DNA from: Diplosphaera chodatii
Taxonomy: Eukaryota; Chlorophyta; Trebouxiophyceae; Prasiolales; Stichococcaceae
Direction: 5' to 3'
NCBI GenBank assembly: GCA_032358165.1
Contig: JAALGY010000038.1
Span: 558,001-622,000 of the forward strand
Length of the DNA: 64,000 nt
Shown: in pieces, positions 35,801-47,607 of the stretch
Layout of the letters: every line of letters starts with the position of its first letter
Numbering within the stretch: position 1 is the first letter of the stretch
The notes under the pieces: model-generated
Told to the model about the DNA's origin: nothing
The model's input: the letters and a program-made list of their open reading frames with translations, nothing else
Databases searched by the model: none
Translations under genes and position numbers: made by a program

Positions 35801-37523
35801 CAGTCCACATACTCGTCCACACCGCCTGGACACCATAGCAGCACCTCAGCCGCCAGTGTACCCTCGGTTGCAGCCAACAACAGTGGTGGTGCTCTGTGCG
35901 GCACTGACAAAGCGCAACAGCCAATCCAGCTCACAGAGAGAGCCCACCTGGGTATTTCCAATTGTCGATGAAGGACAGCACCACGCGCAGGCCGTGCAGC
36001 CGCGCCTCGTCCAGCAGCCAGTCCAGCGCCCGGAAGGTGTTCTCGTTGAACACGCCCGGGCTCGACTGCAGCGGATCAGCAGGAGGGGTTTAGCTTCACA
36101 TCGAAATTGTTCCCACTGATTCCTAGTGAGTTCCACAGCAGCCAGTGCAACATGTCTACTATGGACGCAGTGCCACCTGAAACGGGAAGTTGTCGTCTGT
36201 TGTGTGGGCAAAGGTGCGCAGCACGTTGAGACCAGCCTCCGAGGCTTGCCGCAGCGCTTCTCGCACAATGTCCCTGCCTTTCCTGTTGCCTGCACCACCA
36301 TCGAGGACACATGAGCGTGTGATATGGCTGAAGCTGCGTGCAGCCTAATCGGTACACAAATGGCCGGCGTGACGCCAATGCACACATGCGGCGGCCATAC
36401 CTGGCGTCCTGTGGTTTGTGGGCAGCACCAGCACGTTGGTCACGAGGTGGTGCGCGTTGAAGCCCGCAATGAGGAACGGCCGGCAGTCCGCGTCAAACTG
36501 CACCGCAGCACAGGAGCGTTCTGCATCAGGTCTGGATGGGTCTGTAAAGCAAGATCCTGCCGCGCTCCAGTTCAGCGTTTGACAGCGGCTGAGGGGTGTG
36601 ACAACAGGCTCAGTAGGGCCGCCGCTCACGTGCATGCCGCGCACGCCCACGAAGCCCTGCCACTCGGGGCGCGGCGACTGGCGGGCGCCCAGGAACAGCA
36701 GCAGCAGCGCTGCCACCGTTCCCAGCGCCAGAATCCGTCGCAGCGACAGCACCCGCCGGTGCTTGCCCGGCGGCCGCCCGTGGCCGCCGCTGCCGCGCGT
36801 GTCCACCACGCTGTGCCACCCATTGGGTGGGCTGTAGCAGCACAGATGGACGTGTTTGGTGAGGAGGATGGCCCAACAAGGAATGCATTGATACCCTATG
36901 CCATTTGATCCTCCGCACAACGTCCCAGCTGTCCCAGTTGTATGGTATCGGCAGGCCGCAGGCCCAGGACCACTGTGGTACAGGATTCAAAAGCGCATGG
37001 GCGTATGCTGCCCCACAACGATGAGGTGCCTTCACACTTCATTACACTCCAAAGTGTGAACAAACTACCTACGACCTATGTGTCCTCGCAGATGTAGGGT
37101 TGCTTGGCAGCCAGACCAACATCAGCCGCGCAGGAGGATGCACTGATCACAGTGGATGCTGTTGGACGTGTGACACAATGGCTACGCCACTGACCTTGGT
37201 CCTGTGCCGTTCAGGAGCCCGAAGCCGCCTAGTTCCATGTCATCGCTGAGCGAGTGCTTGAGCCGCGGGCTGTGCACGCCGGCAATGGCTCGGCCGGCGC
37301 TGCGGGCCTTCGCCTGCAGTTTCCCCACATAGCCGCGCAGGCTGAGGCGGCCGTTTGCCGCCGGCGGCGTGGACACCCTGCTGTCCGCCGGCGAGTGCGC
37401 TGGGATGCTGATTGAGGGTGGCTGGTTTGCATGCAGTTTCTTGTGCTGCACGACTCCGTCGGCGCTGAGCGCCGGTGTGTGCCCAGTAACTCGCTCAGCC
37501 CAGCCGTTGTCACCGTCTGACAT
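32833..37523 (-). CDS. Endo-1,4-beta-mannanase (GH5_7-type), membrane-anchored
   Basis: Hydrolyses internal beta-1,4 links in mannans. The first exon (37523-37195, MSDGDNGWAERVTGHTP) is cytosolic in character. The exon near 36800-36630 holds a basic stretch and one membrane segment (ILALGTVAALLLLFLGA), which suggests a type II anchor with the catalytic domain in the secretory lumen or outside. Catalytic-domain exons follow: FLIAGFNAHHLVTNVLVLP, EAGLNVLRTFAHTTDDNFPF, FNENTFRALDWLLDEARLHG, DDPTILAWDLINEPRCETW (acid/base Glu in NEP, about 35350), DPNHLVTVGAEGFWGP, NIDFAAIHVWPDNWE, GKPLLLEEFGKK (nucleophile Glu, about 34425), VGSLFWRWDVQVYAGSG (about 33930). Both catalytic glutamates are present. 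Past about 33800 the model is uncertain: Cys-rich exons (ECRLGCWVRRKSSWLRRGCA; VCSDYWDDAGRQVFINGS) may be a C-terminal extension or another gene. The exon between 36,900 and 37,000 is not resolved. Confidence 0.85.
35129..35142 (+). repeat. CA dinucleotide repeat in a mannanase intron
   Basis: Seven CA units between the exon encoding VPDCIQRMQAWIEEM and the NEP exon. Likely a simple microsatellite. Confidence 0.7.
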
Positions 37524-39319
37524 CAGCACATCGGCGCAGCGGTGTAAATCGTCCGATCAGTTGTCTGACAACGCTTTGGCCGACCTCTGTCACAGATCTT
37601 TGCAGGGCAAATGCGGCGGGGATTGCCGGATCTGCACAAGATAGTTGCCGGCAAAGCTGCAGATCACTTGATTGACGATTGCAGACTGCGCATGCAGCGC
37701 CTGACCGCTATCTGGCCGTCGGGGCCTCGGCGTCACGAATGAACCCTGCACCCCGAAATGGGGTCGCAGACCCTGGTAAGGCTCCCAGTATCCAAATGTC
37801 TGTTGGCGCTCGCCCTGCAGGTCCGCGGCCTGCAGCTTGCCAGATGCTGAACTCCTCCCAATTGCCGTTCTGCCTGAACATTGTACCTTGTTTTGCCATG
37901 TACATCTTGTTCTGCTAGCATGTCAATGTGGACAATCTGGGCGTGTGTTGGTACACCGGACGCGCACATCCACATCTCGCCGGAGCGCCACATGGGGCCA
38001 GCTTAAGATACCAAACGTGCATCACCGGCCAGTCCGGCAAGAGTCGTTCAGCCAGATTCAGGATGCAATCAGACAGACCATCACCCGCTGCACCTGAGCG
38101 TGCCGCTGGAGGTGCATGCCGCATGACCGCACCGACGGCGATTCTTTGACAGGTGATCTCTTGTCAGCAGCGTATGATCTGTATGTACGATGTTATATGG
38201 CAGTCACTGTGACGTACGGAAGGCAAGAAGGGCACCTCTGCCGAGGCATGGGACGGCGCCCGATACTCCCTTCCAACAGTCGAGACAGAGTGGCTTTTGT
38301 TTTCGTGGCTTCTGCAAGACACAGCAGCCATACTAGCAGCCACTCTACATCTGCTGCAAGATGCCGCTCGACCGTGCTTGTGACGTGGAACTGCAGGATA
38401 GAGGAATCACTGCAGTGTGTCTGCACGATGGTGTCAACCGCCGCCGCAGGATCAGCAACACATATCTTCAACCATTCAATGAAGGTGTGCAAAGCACTTT
38501 AAGCTGCCGAATGAAGCCTGCAGCAGCACCGTCACTCATTCGGAACGCGCCAAATGCCATTGAAAGCCCGTGCAGTCTAGGAAGTGCACTGCAGCATTCT
38601 CGATCGAGTAGTGATATGGTGCAGGGGTGCGGATGGTGCGGCAGATGGCCACATGGATGGCCGCTGCTGGCGGTTCGCTCATAAGTGCACCGTCACATGA
38701 GCTGGGCTAGCTGCGGCGTGTGAGGAGCTTCCCACAGTGCGCACGGCACGAAAGCCTGTCAGAATGTTCCAAATCGTGAGTGCGGCTGTGCTGGCCTGCA
38801 GCAGCTGCAGAGCACGCCTGGCTGCTGCTGCAGCTCAAGCTCAAGACGCCAGGAGCGCATGATAAAAGCATCTGCAATGCAACGTCTGCTTGCAACTGCT
38901 TGATTTGAATCCTGTACGCCCAGACCTGACTCCACCAGGACTCTGGCGTGTGACCACCGTGCAGGTTGCAAGATATCAACAACATGGAGTCCTGCGACCA
39001 GCCTCAGCATTGCAAGGGAACTGATTGCATGTCCGACCATGCATGACCACAGCAGCACAGATAAGCTGATGCAATGCACCTATACTGCCTTTCAGGCTGC
39101 TCGACACGACTCGTTGCCTGATCATCAGCTGGGGAAGCCTTCCAGGCCCTGGGGCAGTTTTGACCGTGGTGAATGTACCTTTGCGGTCCTTTCAGATCAC
39201 TTGGAAAGCAGTCCACATGCATAGTCCTCAATGTAAACCAGTGCGTACGTCTCACCGATGCCACAGATATCCAAGAGCGGCAATGGCATTTTGCTTGCTG
39301 CACCCCAATGCTTGCGGTG
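37524..39319. other. Unassigned region with open minus-strand stretches
   Basis: About 1.8 kb between the mannanase start and the HAD gene end. Minus-strand frames stay open at 38492-38193 (FIEWLKICVADPAAAVDTIV, KTKATLSRLLEGSIG), 37905-37708 (MFRQNGNWEEFSIWQAAG) and 38990-38760. They read like protein, but I could not join them in phase or recognise a family. A small minus-strand gene is possible. Confidence 0.3.
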
Positions 39320-40758
39320 CTAGGCTGTGCCGGTGGCCTTGGCGAAGCTGTCGCCCAGGCTGAGCAGCTGTATCCTGGGGTTGTCCTGTGCCCGCTGCCG
39401 CTCCTCGGGCGTGTTGTAGCCCCAGTCCACCAGGTACAGCTGCCACGCCTCCAGCTTCGGGTCCTTGCACACCTGCACGCCAGCATCATCATCCAGCTTG
39501 GACACCCGTCACCACAGCCCTCAAGCTAGGGTGTAACCATTCAACGCTTATCGTGCTCATCTCGTTAAACAAGCACATCGACAAGCCGCTGTTGACCATC
39601 TCTACAAGGTCCATCTCGGCGGCAAGTGCCCCACCTTTTCGAGAGTGCCCATCTTGTCCTCGATGAAGTGGTAGCGGGTGCCCGGGTGCCGCTCCTGCAG
39701 CATGGCCAGCACCTCCGCCTTGGGGCGCCCCGACACCGTCTGCGAGTAGATGCGGTCGGCGGGCAGCGGCACCTTGGCCATGTCCCGCAGCAGCGCCTCC
39801 GTGAATCGTGCCTGTGGTCGTTGAACAAGGGGTCGGATTGCACATCAAACTGTTGGGCCATGAACAGACTGCTGGACGAGCCCTTATTACACCCTGCCGT
39901 TGCTGCCTTCAGCAGGAGCCTGCCCCAGCAAGGAGACCCATGCAACCCTGCTTGCCTGCTTGGTGGTGACAATGTAGAGGTCCGCCTGCTGCAGCAGGCG
40001 GTCCAGCACCGCGGGCACGCCGTCGTAGATGCGGTTGGGCGCCAGCCACCCCGCCAGGTCCTCCTTGATCCACTCGTCCCGCGTGGAGCCGAAGAGCTCC
40101 ACCAACTGCAGCATCCAACGCCCCGTTGAATGTTGACGGTGCGCTCAACGACTATGCCCCCGCAAAGACGCACCTGTTTCATGACGGTGGGTGCAACATC
40201 ACAATACACATCACATCGACATTGAGTTCTCCTTGCAGACCTGAGACGCAAAGTTGCGCGCACCTTGGAGCGGTCCAGCTGCCAGGTCTGCATGTAGTGC
40301 TGCAGCAGGCCGTGCCAGTCCGCCAGGATGTCGTCCACCGGCACGCCCTCCAGCAGGCACCGCACCTGCACGATGTTCTCGTACCTGCGCGTGGCAGATC
40401 ATCAATCTCATGCACCCAGCACGATGCCTTGCAGCGGTGTCGCCAGCATGCCTACGGGAGGCGCCTCTGGTACCGCCCCCATCTTTGGCGGAGGCAAGTG
40501 CCGTGTCAATGGCAGCGTCGCTGGTGAGTGGCCATCACGTCACGATGTGCCTTTCGCACCCTGTTTCGACCACCGGCCGCACGGCGCGCATGCCCTCAAT
40601 CACGCGCTCCTGCTGCGCCTCCGCCTCCGGGGTGCGGAAGACGTCGGGCCACTGGACGGCGGCGGCGCGCCACGCCGACAGGCTGCTCTCGCCCACCGAG
40701 TCGCACACCACGCCGTCGAAGTCGAAGGCCCACACCTCCTTTGATGCATCGCTGCCCG
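39320..40758 (-). CDS. HAD-superfamily hydrolase (5' end not found)
   Basis: A haloacid-dehalogenase-fold phosphatase-type enzyme; substrate unknown. Motif I is FDFDGVVCDS (about 40700-40730). Further exons give VRPVVETGYENIVQVRCLL (the junction near 40390 keeps phase), DDILADWHGLLQHYMQTWQL, LVELFGSTRDEWIKEDL, LLQQADLYIVTTKQ (motif II), SGRPKAEVLAMLQERHPG (motif III Lys) and YHFIEDKMGTLEK (motif IV acidic pair). The last exon encodes WQLYLVDWGYNTPEERQRA and ends with a TAG at 39320. The RPVVETGYEN segment and overall layout resemble the plant and cyanobacterial HAD proteins annotated only as hydrolases. The exon with motif I begins after an acceptor at 40759, so at least one upstream exon carrying the start is missing. 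It may lie within 40,800-41,400. Confidence 0.8.
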
Positions 40759-41876
40759 CTGCACACAGAGAACTGCCAGTCGGTGCGCCACCAGCAGCCT
40801 GTCAGATCGTTGCTGCAGACGAATGTATCACCATCAAGCTACACAAGCAGGTTGTGAACCAACCTGAAGCCATGCAAACCGTTCGATGGTGGCGTTGGGG
40901 CTTCAGTAGGCAGTGCTGCCTACAAGATGCCGCTACTGCGCGGCAGGGAATGGGACCAACCTTATGATCCAGCAGGCAATGAGCTCGTAGCAGCCCAGAT
41001 GAGGCAAAGAGCATTCTACAGTGGGTCTGTGCTCGCGAATACTGTGGTGGTAGCGGCTGAATGTGAATGCTCGATCAAGAGGAACTGCTGCGCAGCAAAC
41101 ATATGCATGCGAGTCTGTGTGACCACAGCCTGAGAAAGTCGAGACGCTCTTTGTTGGCACGTGCTAAATGCCGATATCGTCGCAAATGCAATACTGGCTG
41201 CAGATCACCAGCTGCACCTGATGATCAGTCGGATCAGCAGCTGATGAGTAACTCACTGAAGACAGTGTTGTGCGTCCACTGGCACTCGCTGTGTCTCCAA
41301 TGTCCAAATACACGTTTGCTGACATGACGTTGCGGTGTGAATCATGGCGGGTGACCTTCGAACCAAAGTCCTGGTGCGGCAGTGATCTATGCATGTGCCT
41401 CATGCACGCCTGCGCAGTAGTGATCTTTCAGCTGACGCAGTCAGCGAGCACAGGGGCTGCTCGTAGGAGGCATCACATGGCACTGCATGTGACTGCAGGT
41501 GATGTCCATCGTCGGCATTACAGCAGCTGCGCTTGGCCCAACCGTGTTTGCGCCGGCGACCGGCAAACGGATCATGCCGCCAGAGGTGAGGGCGCCTGGG
41601 GAAGGTGTAAGAATGCCGAATCGGCATGCTCAGGATCACCGCTCATGACTGCAATGTGTCTCGACTCAGGCTGCTCCTATCGCAGGGCCCCAACGAGCGG
41701 CAGCTGCCAGGCTTCGAGAAGAAGGGTGCGGGCCCAAGTGGAGTGCGTCGGTCCTCGGCGGCTGCATGTTAACTCCAGGTCATGCGTACATAGCACTTTG
41801 TGCCTCTGTCTATACAGGGATGTGGAAGGAGATCGACCGCAAGCGGGGTGACTGATGCTGCGATTGACTCGGCAAC
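40759..41876. other. Gap holding the missing HAD start and transporter upstream region
   Basis: About 1.1 kb between the minus-strand HAD gene and the plus-strand transporter. Short minus-strand openings at 41014-40960 (MLFASSGLLRAHCLLDH) and 41326-41255 (MSANVYLDIGDTASASG, followed by a good GTGAGT donor) could be the HAD first exon. Neither joins in phase to the exon at 40758. Confidence 0.3.
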
Positions 41877-44154
41877 ATGCGGGGTGCAAGGCAGCTGAAG
41901 TCACTGGCAGCTGATATGCTCACAGCCACGCGGTGTAGCGGCGTAACGGTCAATAGCAGTGCAGGCAGCACATGGCTTGCAGCAGGGCCATGCAGCACAT
42001 CGCTCATCCAAGAGCTGAGTTGCGCTGCGGCAGGCACGGCCACGCCTGCACAAAGGCAGAGGCAGCAGACCAGCCTGTCGGCGTGTGCAGCAGCCGGCAC
42101 CCGCAGCCCAGGCAGCGCCAGCGAGCGGATACCCTTGACAACAGCGACTGCCATGCTGAGCAGTCAGTCAGGTTGTAGACCGCAGCAGCAAGCGGCATGG
42201 ACATACAGCACTCAGATGTGGCAGCGTGGGCCGCAGGCCAGCAGCTACAGGGCATGCTTCGGCACAGCCAACGGTGGCACACACCGCGGCGCCAGCAGCG
42301 GCGGCGAGGCAGCTGGCAGGCCCCCAGATGACCGGCAGCCAGCAGCAGATGCACATCAGCAGGACCGGAGGGGCCCCATGGAGCCTGCGGCGGCGCGGGC
42401 CAAGGCGCGCCGCATCGCGCCCCTTGTGGGGGCTGCCGCCGGGCTGTTCGGCAGCCTGGTCGGTGTGGGCGGCGGCGTGCTCATCGTGCCCGCCATCGTC
42501 GGCGCCTGCCCCGGCATCTCGCAGCGGTGGGCGCGCCTCCATCTCGCCGCCCAACAGAGCTTTTCCTGGAGGATGGCAGCTGTTGTGCTTGTACGATCTC
42601 GTCATCAGAGAGGTCACCAGCATGCTGCACTCTGCAAAGCTGGGCCGCGATGCTCAATGGTACCGTGCAAGACCCTGGCAGTGCTGCGCAGGCTGGTGTC
42701 GGGCACCTCGCTGGTGGCGGTGCTGGCGACGGCGGCGGCGGCCACCAGGACCTACACGGCGGCCAGCGTGGTGGACCCGGCGGCGGCGGCGCTCATCGGG
42801 GCGGCCGCGGTGTGCACCGCGCCGCTGGGGGCGTGGCTGACCACCAGGCTGGATGCAAAGGTGGCCCTGCAGCTGTGTTGGTGCGGTATGTGGCCTGGCT
42901 GCAGCTGAGGCGTCAGAAGGTCACCCGGACAAGTGGCTGCGGCCGCCATCGTCGCGGGAACACTGCCGGGCCAAGCCGCCTGCATGTGCCTCGCAGGCGC
43001 TGCGGCGCACCCTCGGCTGGTTCCTGGTATCAGTCGCGGTGCTCGTCCCCCTGAAGGTGCTACTATTCGAAGCGTTGAGCGTGCCCTCCCGCCGGCGTCT
43101 GGTGCCACCGCAGTCGTGGCCAAGAGCCGTTGAACTGCATGTGCTGAAGGTCTAGTTGCCTTGCCTGCAGGCGGTCCTCCTGTCAAACTCGGAAGCAGGC
43201 AGCGCTGCAGCGGCTGCAGCCACTTCGGGAAGCTGGGACCCCTCCTGGGCACTGCCGCCGGCACCAAAGGCCGCATTTCTGGCAGCCAGCGGCGCGCTCG
43301 CCGGCTGCGCTACAGGGCTGCTCGGCATCGGTGCGAGCGCATGTCAGCCAGCTGTCATGCAATATGTGTAAGCGTCATGGCTCCCAGCTGCCCTGCAATG
43401 CATGATCACCTCGGCGGGGCAGCACATCGCGCCAGTCTGTCGAAAATTCACTGCTATTGTTACCTATCACCACCTGTCATGCTGCAGGCGGAGGCACGGT
43501 GGTGACGCCGCTGCTAGCGGCGGCGGGCGGCATGCCGCAGGCGGCTGTGCTGGGCACGGCACTCCTTGCAATGCTGCCACCCTCAGCGGTATGGTCTCCT
43601 TGCCAATGGCCATAGGCGGGTAGTGTTGGAAACGACATACGCACCCGGATTCTGATGCTGCCACACTGCCACCCTGCTGTGCAGTCCCCGAGCCTTGCCT
43701 CACCCTCTGCAGGTGGCATTGATGCAGCATGCCAGACTTGGGAACGTCGACTGGAAGCTTGCAGCAGGTGTGCGAACACTCCGCCTTCTGTACACACACA
43801 ATCGCGTTTTGTTCCAGAGAGTGCAGTCTGCCACTCATTGACGCCTCCTGCTGCGCCAGGGCTTGCTGCGGGGGCCGCGCTGGGCAGCTGGGCAGGCAGC
43901 AGCGCTGCCATCAACACCCCTCCAGGTAACTGAACTGGGTCACCACATTTGATCGCACATCAGCCGAGCTATTGTGGCGGTCAATGCGGATTGAGTGAGC
44001 AATGGCTGCAAGGAGCGTCATTGCAGCTGTCAGGCATGAGTCTGCCGAACTCAAGCCGTGCAAATGCACTGCAGTGCTGCTGGAGGCGGTGTTTTCGATC
44101 GGCATGCTGCTGCTTGGCGCCAAGACACTGCGGTCTGGGCGCAGAAAACGCTAA
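41877..44154 (+). CDS. TauE/SafE-family membrane transporter
   Basis: A probable anion exporter or permease of the TauE/SafE family, whose bacterial members move sulfonates or sulfite; substrate here unknown. The open frame starts at ATG 41877 with about 165 residues rich in Ser, Ala, Thr and Arg and poor in acidic residues, resembling a plastid transit peptide. An internal ATG at 42378 (MEPAAARAKARRIAP) is the alternative start. Then come LFGSLVGVGGGVLIVPAIV (first half signature), SGTSLVAVLATAAAATRTY, ALIGAAAVCTAPLGAWLTTR, RRTLGWFLVSVAVLVPLK, FLAASGALAGCATGLLGIG with GGGTVVTPLLAAAGG (second half signature), GTALLAMLPPSA, GLAAGAALGSWAGSSAA and LLEAVFSIGMLLLGAKTLR, ending with TAA at 44152. 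The duplicated G-x-GGG signature and about eight hydrophobic segments fit the family. Some junctions, such as those around 43160 and 43370, are unresolved. Confidence 0.82.
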
Positions 44155-44536
44155 TGCTGCGGCACGAATGTACAGGGTAGTGTATTTGACAGTTTGTACA
44201 GGTACAGCCGAGTGGGTCTGGTTGAGAATGGTGCTGCAGTGGCACACCATGTTTCAGTATGTTGGTGTGCAAACAATCCCCCAGCGTGATTACTGTGTTT
44301 CATGCTTGTCAGGAGACATTGATGGTCCGGTGACGCTATGCCCACTGCTAATAATGAGAACACCAACATGCTGATACTGTACAAATTCGTTGAGGAGGCA
44401 GCACTCCAACACCGCAAACCAGCTGCCCATGTTGCGCAGACCGGCCGGGCAGCCCTGCCACGCTGCAGTACATACGCATTATACCAAAGCTACACGAACG
44501 ACACCTCTACAGTACATAGTCACGGTCGGCGGCCCC
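44155..44536. other. Spacer between convergent genes
   Basis: Short 3'-to-3' spacer between the transporter and the minus-strand helical-protein gene. I see nothing specific. Confidence 0.4.
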
Positions 44537-46993
44537 CTAGGCTGCCGCCCGCTGCAGGTCGCCACGCAGGTCGGCCCACCAGGCCTGCCACAACGAGGGG
44601 CTGGTGTCGGGCGGGAACGGCACGTCCACGGCATCCAGCGCCCTGTGCAGTGCTGCGGGGTGGTGCCGCGCCAGGCCCCGCAGCGCAGTCCGGGTCTGCC
44701 AGCGCCACACGCTCCTGACGTCGTCGAACCACGGCGTTTGCAGCTGCACCCAGCACACGGGGGAGGTCAGGCCCCACTGCTGCTGTCAAATGGCCAGCTG
44801 ACGGAGGGCCACGACGCATGTCTGCAGTCCACCTGCAACATGATGGTCTCAAAGGGACAGCCAAGCTCAACGCAGGGGGATCACATCACAAGCCTCACGG
44901 GACAGACAAGCCCCACCCAGGCACCTGGATGAGCAGCTCGGGCACGCCGGTGTCCAGCAGCGTCGCGGTCGCGGCGCGGCCCTCGGCAACCGCCGCGTCC
45001 GCCAGGGTCGCGACCCCCGCCGCCACGTGGCGCAGCTGCGGCAGGTCCGCGTCGCCGGACGGCCGCCGCTGGCAGCGCGCCGCTGCAGGGTGCAGGGTCT
45101 CAGCTTGAGGCTCTTGTTCGTTGCGCCTCTGCAGCACGCTGGCAACCACCTTGCACCATATGCCGGGGTCATGCCCTACATGGAGTCAAGTCAGCTGCAC
45201 AGGCTCTGCGTACGTGTGCACATCTGTGGAGCGGCTCGGCCTCGGGCAGGCTCGATCAACCGCACCTGTGGCGAGGTCGGCGGACGCGGCGCTGCACAGC
45301 GCGGGCAGCAGCCCCCCGGCTGCCAGGCGGCGGCGGAAGCTCGGCCCGCACTCCGCGATGCCGTGCACCATCTGCCCCGCCAGGCCCATCTGCATAGAGC
45401 AGAGAGCACGTACGCACATGGGTGTGCCATGAACAGGGTGGCTTCGGCAGGTGTGTAGCTCAGGCTGACCGGCAGCACCTTTTGTGGTAGTAGCGTCTCA
45501 CCAACAGCAGGGCAAACTGGTTGCACGCCGTATGCATGCCTGAGCTGGACCACTGCACTGCTCCTCGCTAATCAAGCAGGACCAGCACACTGGCATGTGG
45601 CACGCTGGGTGGTGGGGCGTCCACTCACCATGCGAGTTTGCTGGCCGGCGTAGCTCCAGAGGGCCAGCGCCACATTTTCCAGGCCGCCCGCATCCAGCAG
45701 CTGAACAGCCCAATCAAAGTGTAAGTGGCATCGGTATGCACTAGGGACTGGGCAGTGAGGCATCAGTCTGAGCGACGACGGTGGTTCCTTGGGGCCCTAT
45801 GATACATTACAGCAACGATCTGGACCAGGCCACTGCATGTCGCCGCAGTCCATCTGCTGGTGCCTCATGGTGCCAGTTCGGTGTCACCTGCGCAGCCACA
45901 TCTTTGGCATAGCCGCCACGCATGCCGGCGTTGAGCAGCTCCACCGACAGCCCGGCTGCCCCCAGAGGCCGCTCGCCGGGTTGACCCCCTATCAGCGCTG
46001 CCAGCCGCGTTGCCAGCTGGCGCCTGACGAGCTGCCGTGCAACCCAGCGCTGTACACCAACCACAACCGCATCGGCCAGTTGCCTCACAGTCAGAACTCA
46101 ACCACGCAGAACTTGAGTGACACTGATCAACAAGGTTATAGCACTGACCTACACTCTACCCTGCAATGTTCACAGATACCAGCATCCCACAGCAGCCCTA
46201 AGACTCTTGAATACCTGTTGTATGAGCGCATCGGCAAGCAGGAAGGCCTCCCTGGCTACATACTCGTCATGGTGGTGCAGCAACTTCAGTACCTGCGCGA
46301 TTTCAGTACTCTGAGCATTTTTTCGTGAGCGACGGACCAGCTGCAACCCAGAGTCGAGAGGCCATTCAGACTGGTAACATGAGGCGGGTGAACCCTGCGC
46401 ACACCTCTGCCATGCCGTCATCAGCTAGGAAGTCCCGTGCAAAGTGGTTGCCATGATGCAAGTCCATTAATGCCTGCAACACCGTTCCAGATCAAACTAT
46501 AGCCAGGTAGAACCTCAATGACGGTGCTTCTGCACATGTACACAAACGCTGCATAGGTCACATCCCCGCACACCTTGTTTTTGCCCATGTGTAGCTGCGT
46601 CTGCACATCGGTGAAGTCGCGCAGACTTGCAGCGTGCAGCCCGTTGAAGTGGCGCAGGCACGCGACCAGATCCGGCGCCATCCTGAAACCCCGCCGCTGC
46701 GTCGACGCTGCATCCGTTGCCGCAGGTGCTGCCGCTGCAGGCTGTGCTGTAGCCGAGTGTGACGCCCTACTGGCGCCAACAACAGCACTGCCAGGCACGG
46801 CTGCGGGCTGCGTGAAGGCGGCGGGACCCGGTCCTCGCGAAACTGCGGCAGCTCGCATCGCTGAACGCAGTGCCGATAGTTCCGTTGTCCGGAATAACGT
46901 TGGCACTGTTGAGCTGCGCATGGCGCGAGGCGCCCCGCGGTCCCAGCCGACGCCGGTCCTCGGCGTGCTAGTATGCCGATGAGAGGGTCGCAT
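44537..46993 (-). CDS. Hypothetical helical (armadillo/HEAT-like?) protein
   Basis: Not recognised. The chosen start is the ATG at 46993 (MRPSHRHTSTPRTG), and the first exon continues through an Ala-rich stretch to RRGFRMAPDLVACLRHFNGL and DVQTQLHMGKNKVCGDVTYA. Later exons give LLHHHDEYVAREAFLLADAL (about 46240), QLADAVVVGVQRWVARQL with LNAGMRGGYAKDVAAQ (about 45890-46085), LLDAGGLENVALALWSYAGQ (about 45630-45700), LAGQMVHGIAECGPSFRRRL (about 45270-45390), DLPQLRHVAAGVATLADAAV (about 44940-45080), and a last exon with WFDDVRSVWRWQTRTALRGL ending in a TAG at 44537. Short amphipathic helices and phrases such as LLDAGGLENVALALWSYA and LLDTGVPELLIQ recall armadillo repeats, so a scaffold role is possible. 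A searched profile would be needed to claim the family. The product looks soluble, without a signal peptide. Confidence 0.6.
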
Positions 46994-47607
46994 GTCACTG
47001 ATGATCCTCCCAGGAGGGCTCAGGACGTCGGGAGCAAAGGCTGCAACCATGCTGTAGCACATGCGGTGCGCCGTGGGGACAGGCAGGCGGCCCAGGATGG
47101 ACATCAAAGCCCCTGCCCGGACGCGTGACTATGCATGCGAGAATCCGACCGAGATTAGGCGGAGAAAGCCTTTGCAGACATTGCCACCATTTGCCGGATT
47201 TCAGGCCTACTCTGTAGCAATCCAACTGGCTCGAGTTTGCAGATGAGCGTACACCTTTTATGTTGACGTCTGTCGATGACGGTATCAAGCGAGTAGCTTT
47301 AGGAAGTCCTGGTGCGTAGTGATGCTTGCTGATCTGCAACACATGTGTTGTGCACGCGCACGGAGTCCAAGGGAAGATGCAGCTTCGCATCAGCTGACGA
47401 CCTGCACATCACCCCTTGCTGCAGATAGCTGTTGCATGTGCGATGGTATGTCTCGTATGACTTCCCCTGTTGGTTGGAACAGCTGCCAAACGTCCATTTC
47501 TGCACCCTGATATCTCACCTCACCACATGGCTGCTATGTGCCCTCCGCCATGCACAACACCAAGAACTGTCGCCCGACGTCTCAACTGCTGAAGCCTGGC
47601 ATGCCAG
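46994..47607. other. Spacer between two minus-strand genes
   Basis: About 610 bases holding the upstream region of the helical-protein gene and the 3' end of the dioxygenase gene. The frame of the downstream first exon stays open to about 47107, so its start could lie further up. No repeat or RNA gene is seen. Confidence 0.35.

Noticed and set aside
41255..41326. MSANVYLDIGDTASASG frame as first exon of the HAD gene
   Set aside because: It has a good donor, but the phase does not match the exon beginning at 40758 and no bridging exon was found.
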